From contig WRBK01000016.1 of assembly GCA_009784575.1 (NCBI GenBank), forward strand, positions 1 to 41,627: a stretch of 41,627 bases of DNA. The letters run 5' to 3'. The notes beneath the pieces were generated by a model. That model saw nothing but the letters and a program-made list of their open reading frames with translations, did no database searches and was not told the DNA's origin. Within the stretch, counting starts at the first letter, position 1. Every line of letters starts with the position of its first letter. Origin of the DNA: Defluviitaleaceae bacterium. Lineage in GTDB: Bacteria > Bacillota > Clostridia > Lachnospirales > WRAX01. A program made the position numbers and the translations under genes. Positions 40,679-41,627 of this stretch are shown here, in pieces.

Positions 40679-41443
40679 ATGCCAAGAGGCTTTTCAGGAG
40701 CAACCGTAGAGCGTTTTTTTAAGAAAACCAATGAAGCGATGGACAAGGCAGCAGAGGCACATAGCAAAAACCCCTTAAAGGGCATGCCCAAAGGCAAGAT
40801 TCCTTTGCCGCGCATACAAGAGGGCGTTAATGTGAAACTACCCTTTGAGCCAGGCGATGCAAACCCGCACAGCGACAGGTACAAAACAGGCGTTGGCAAC
40901 AGCTCAAACATCATTGTTGAGCAAACTAACTATGATGACATTGCGAAAAAAATGGATAATGCCGACGATAAAGTTGGCGAAATGATTTATAAAATGTGTT
41001 GTGAGGTAGAACAAATTTGTAGCACGATATACACCATACCAGAAACCAACCCCAAAATCCTATCTATAGCGGAGCGCATAAAGGATGCTCTGCCCAAATT
41101 CAGAGAGCTAACAGAAAACGCAAATATAGAGACTAGAAGATTCGTAAGGGAGGTAGGCGACACAGACCGTGCGCCCGATAGCTTCAAGGTTGTTCTTTCA
41201 GAAGAGGGCGCGGAGGATGTTGTTTCTGCTACCAAAAACGCCGTACAAAGGCAAGTGGCAAATATGGAAAGCACAGCCAGAAGCTACACACAGGCGGCAA
41301 ACACCCTAAAAAACCAAGCCAACTCCTTCCAAAGGCAGATTGACAATAATGAAAACCGAATGTGTGTGCTAGAAGGGCAAATAAAAGCCCTAGAGGAACG
41401 TGAAGCCATGCAAAGCATCGTAAACCCATTTGGGCGGCTATAA
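40679..41443 (+). CDS. Unknown helical protein of the T7SS-like locus
   Basis: 254-aa protein with AAGGAGG before the ATG, 12 bases after the 100-aa gene. Residues 1-85 are Gly/Pro/Lys-rich and probably flexible (KNPLKGMPKGKIPLPRIQEG). Residues 90-250 are helical, ending in a coiled coil (ANSFQRQIDNNENRMCVLEG). No enzyme motif or signal peptide. It might be a secreted scaffold or the N-terminal helical part of an LXG-like effector without a toxin domain. Confidence 0.6.
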   Translation: MPRGFSGATVERFFKKTNEAMDKAAEAHSKNPLKGMPKGKIPLPRIQEGVNVKLPFEPGDANPHSDRYKTGVGNSSNIIVEQTNYDDIAKKMDNADDKVGEMIYKMCCEVEQICSTIYTIPETNPKILSIAERIKDALPKFRELTENANIETRRFVREVGDTDRAPDSFKVVLSEEGAEDVVSATKNAVQRQVANMESTARSYTQAANTLKNQANSFQRQIDNNENRMCVLEGQIKALEEREAMQSIVNPFGRL

Positions 41444-41458
41444 TAACCAGCCACCACT

Positions 41459-41480
41459 ATAGTAATTTAACTTGAAAATG
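41459..41480 (+). mobile_element. MITE end fragment
   Basis: TAGTAATTTAACTTGAAAAT matches the left terminal repeat of the element at 2737; the rest is absent. It lies between two genes of the T7SS-like locus. Confidence 0.55.
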
Positions 41481-41508
41481 ACTATATACATATTTCAGGA
41501 GGACATAC

Positions 41509-41627
41509 ATGAGCGTAAGAAGAACATCATCCGAAATAAGACGGCTACAAGATGAAGTGGATAGGCTACAAGAAGAAATATCAGACCTTTATGAACAGAA
41601 AGAAGAATGTACCGAGGCTCAAGACCG
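41509..41627 (+). CDS. Coiled-coil protein of the T7SS-like locus (partial)
   Basis: Starts at ATG 41509 with AGGAGG upstream and runs off the right end. The visible 39 residues form a charged coiled coil (EIRRLQDEVDRLQEEISDLY), similar in style to the small YwqH-type (DUF5082) proteins encoded beside LXG toxins. The identity is tentative because the C-terminal part is missing. Confidence 0.55.
   Translation, partial: MSVRRTSSEIRRLQDEVDRLQEEISDLYEQKEECTEAQD

Noticed and set aside
1-41627. CRISPR array, tRNA or rRNA genes.
   Set aside because: No regularly spaced direct repeats and no recognisable tRNA or rRNA sequence were seen; the dispersed repeats are far apart and palindromic.

Overview
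The window is a chromosomal segment of a spore-forming member of the Clostridia (Bacillota). The evidence is a complete spoIIAA-spoIIAB-sigF operon, Firmicute-type synteny (tig-clpP-clpX; tmk-darA-yaaR-holB-ricT-trmN6-rsmI; secA...prfB), a YycH/YycI-like pair, RecU, a fused single-chain PurL, and strong AGGAGG-type ribosome binding sites. A Lachnospirales-like lineage is a reasonable guess but is not proven. Two perfect 16-bp parS palindromes (21636-21651 and 35579-35594), both inside genes, suggest that the window lies in the origin-proximal part of the chromosome.

Layout. 1-1680 is a graveyard of mobile-element debris: the end of a gene running in from the left, a broken VirB4-type conjugation ATPase, a GHKL histidine-kinase tail, an ICE-type sigma-like fragment and MITE copies. 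1732-2709 (-) is an exported M23 peptidase. 3048-6337 is tig-clpP-clpX. 6421-9422 is glnS, a P-loop kinase-like gene and an L,D-transpeptidase. 9425-10987 (-) is the sigma-F operon. 11106-14155 (-) is a compact cassette: a 35-codon small ORF, an unknown 118-aa protein whose ribosome binding site lies inside a perfect hairpin, an ABC exporter and a MccF-like S66 peptidase. 14351-16804 (-) is a large acidic membrane protein plus an RseC-family protein. 16946-21751 is the tmk-to-rsmI operon. 21830-26252 holds a NUDIX hydrolase, purL and a TfoX-C gene. 26309-27127 is a YycI-like membrane protein. 27265-28620 (-) is lgt, preceded by a 438-bp unit with 29-bp inverted-repeat ends that carries a small membrane protein, and a 29-aa membrane peptide. 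28879-35891 is secA, three inserted small genes, prfB with its +1 frameshift, an NTF2-like protein, a phosphoesterase and an RluA-type synthase. 35953-39894 is recU, a lipoprotein with a GH26-like barrel and a yycH/yycI-like pair. 39960-40124 (-) is a tiny methionine-rich membrane protein. 40364 to the right end is the start of a locus of small helical and coiled-coil proteins that resembles a type VII secretion substrate or chaperone cluster.

How the genes fit together. Most are housekeeping genes: protein folding and turnover, translation, purine and dTTP synthesis, DNA polymerase loading, protein export and lipoprotein maturation. The window also holds three dispersed repeat families: a palindromic two-hairpin repeat with compensatory base changes at gene ends, a MITE with 20-bp terminal inverted repeats, and the 29-bp inverted-repeat unit. 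Unusual regulatory structures sit at start codons near 8700, 14088 and 26309.

The best candidates for undescribed biology are: (1) the small ORF / hairpin / ABC exporter / S66 peptidase cassette; (2) the 54-aa protein that is about one quarter methionine; (3) the long inverted repeats that include the start codons of envelope-protein genes; (4) the T7SS-like locus that continues beyond the right end. All assignments are from reading the sequence; no database search was run.
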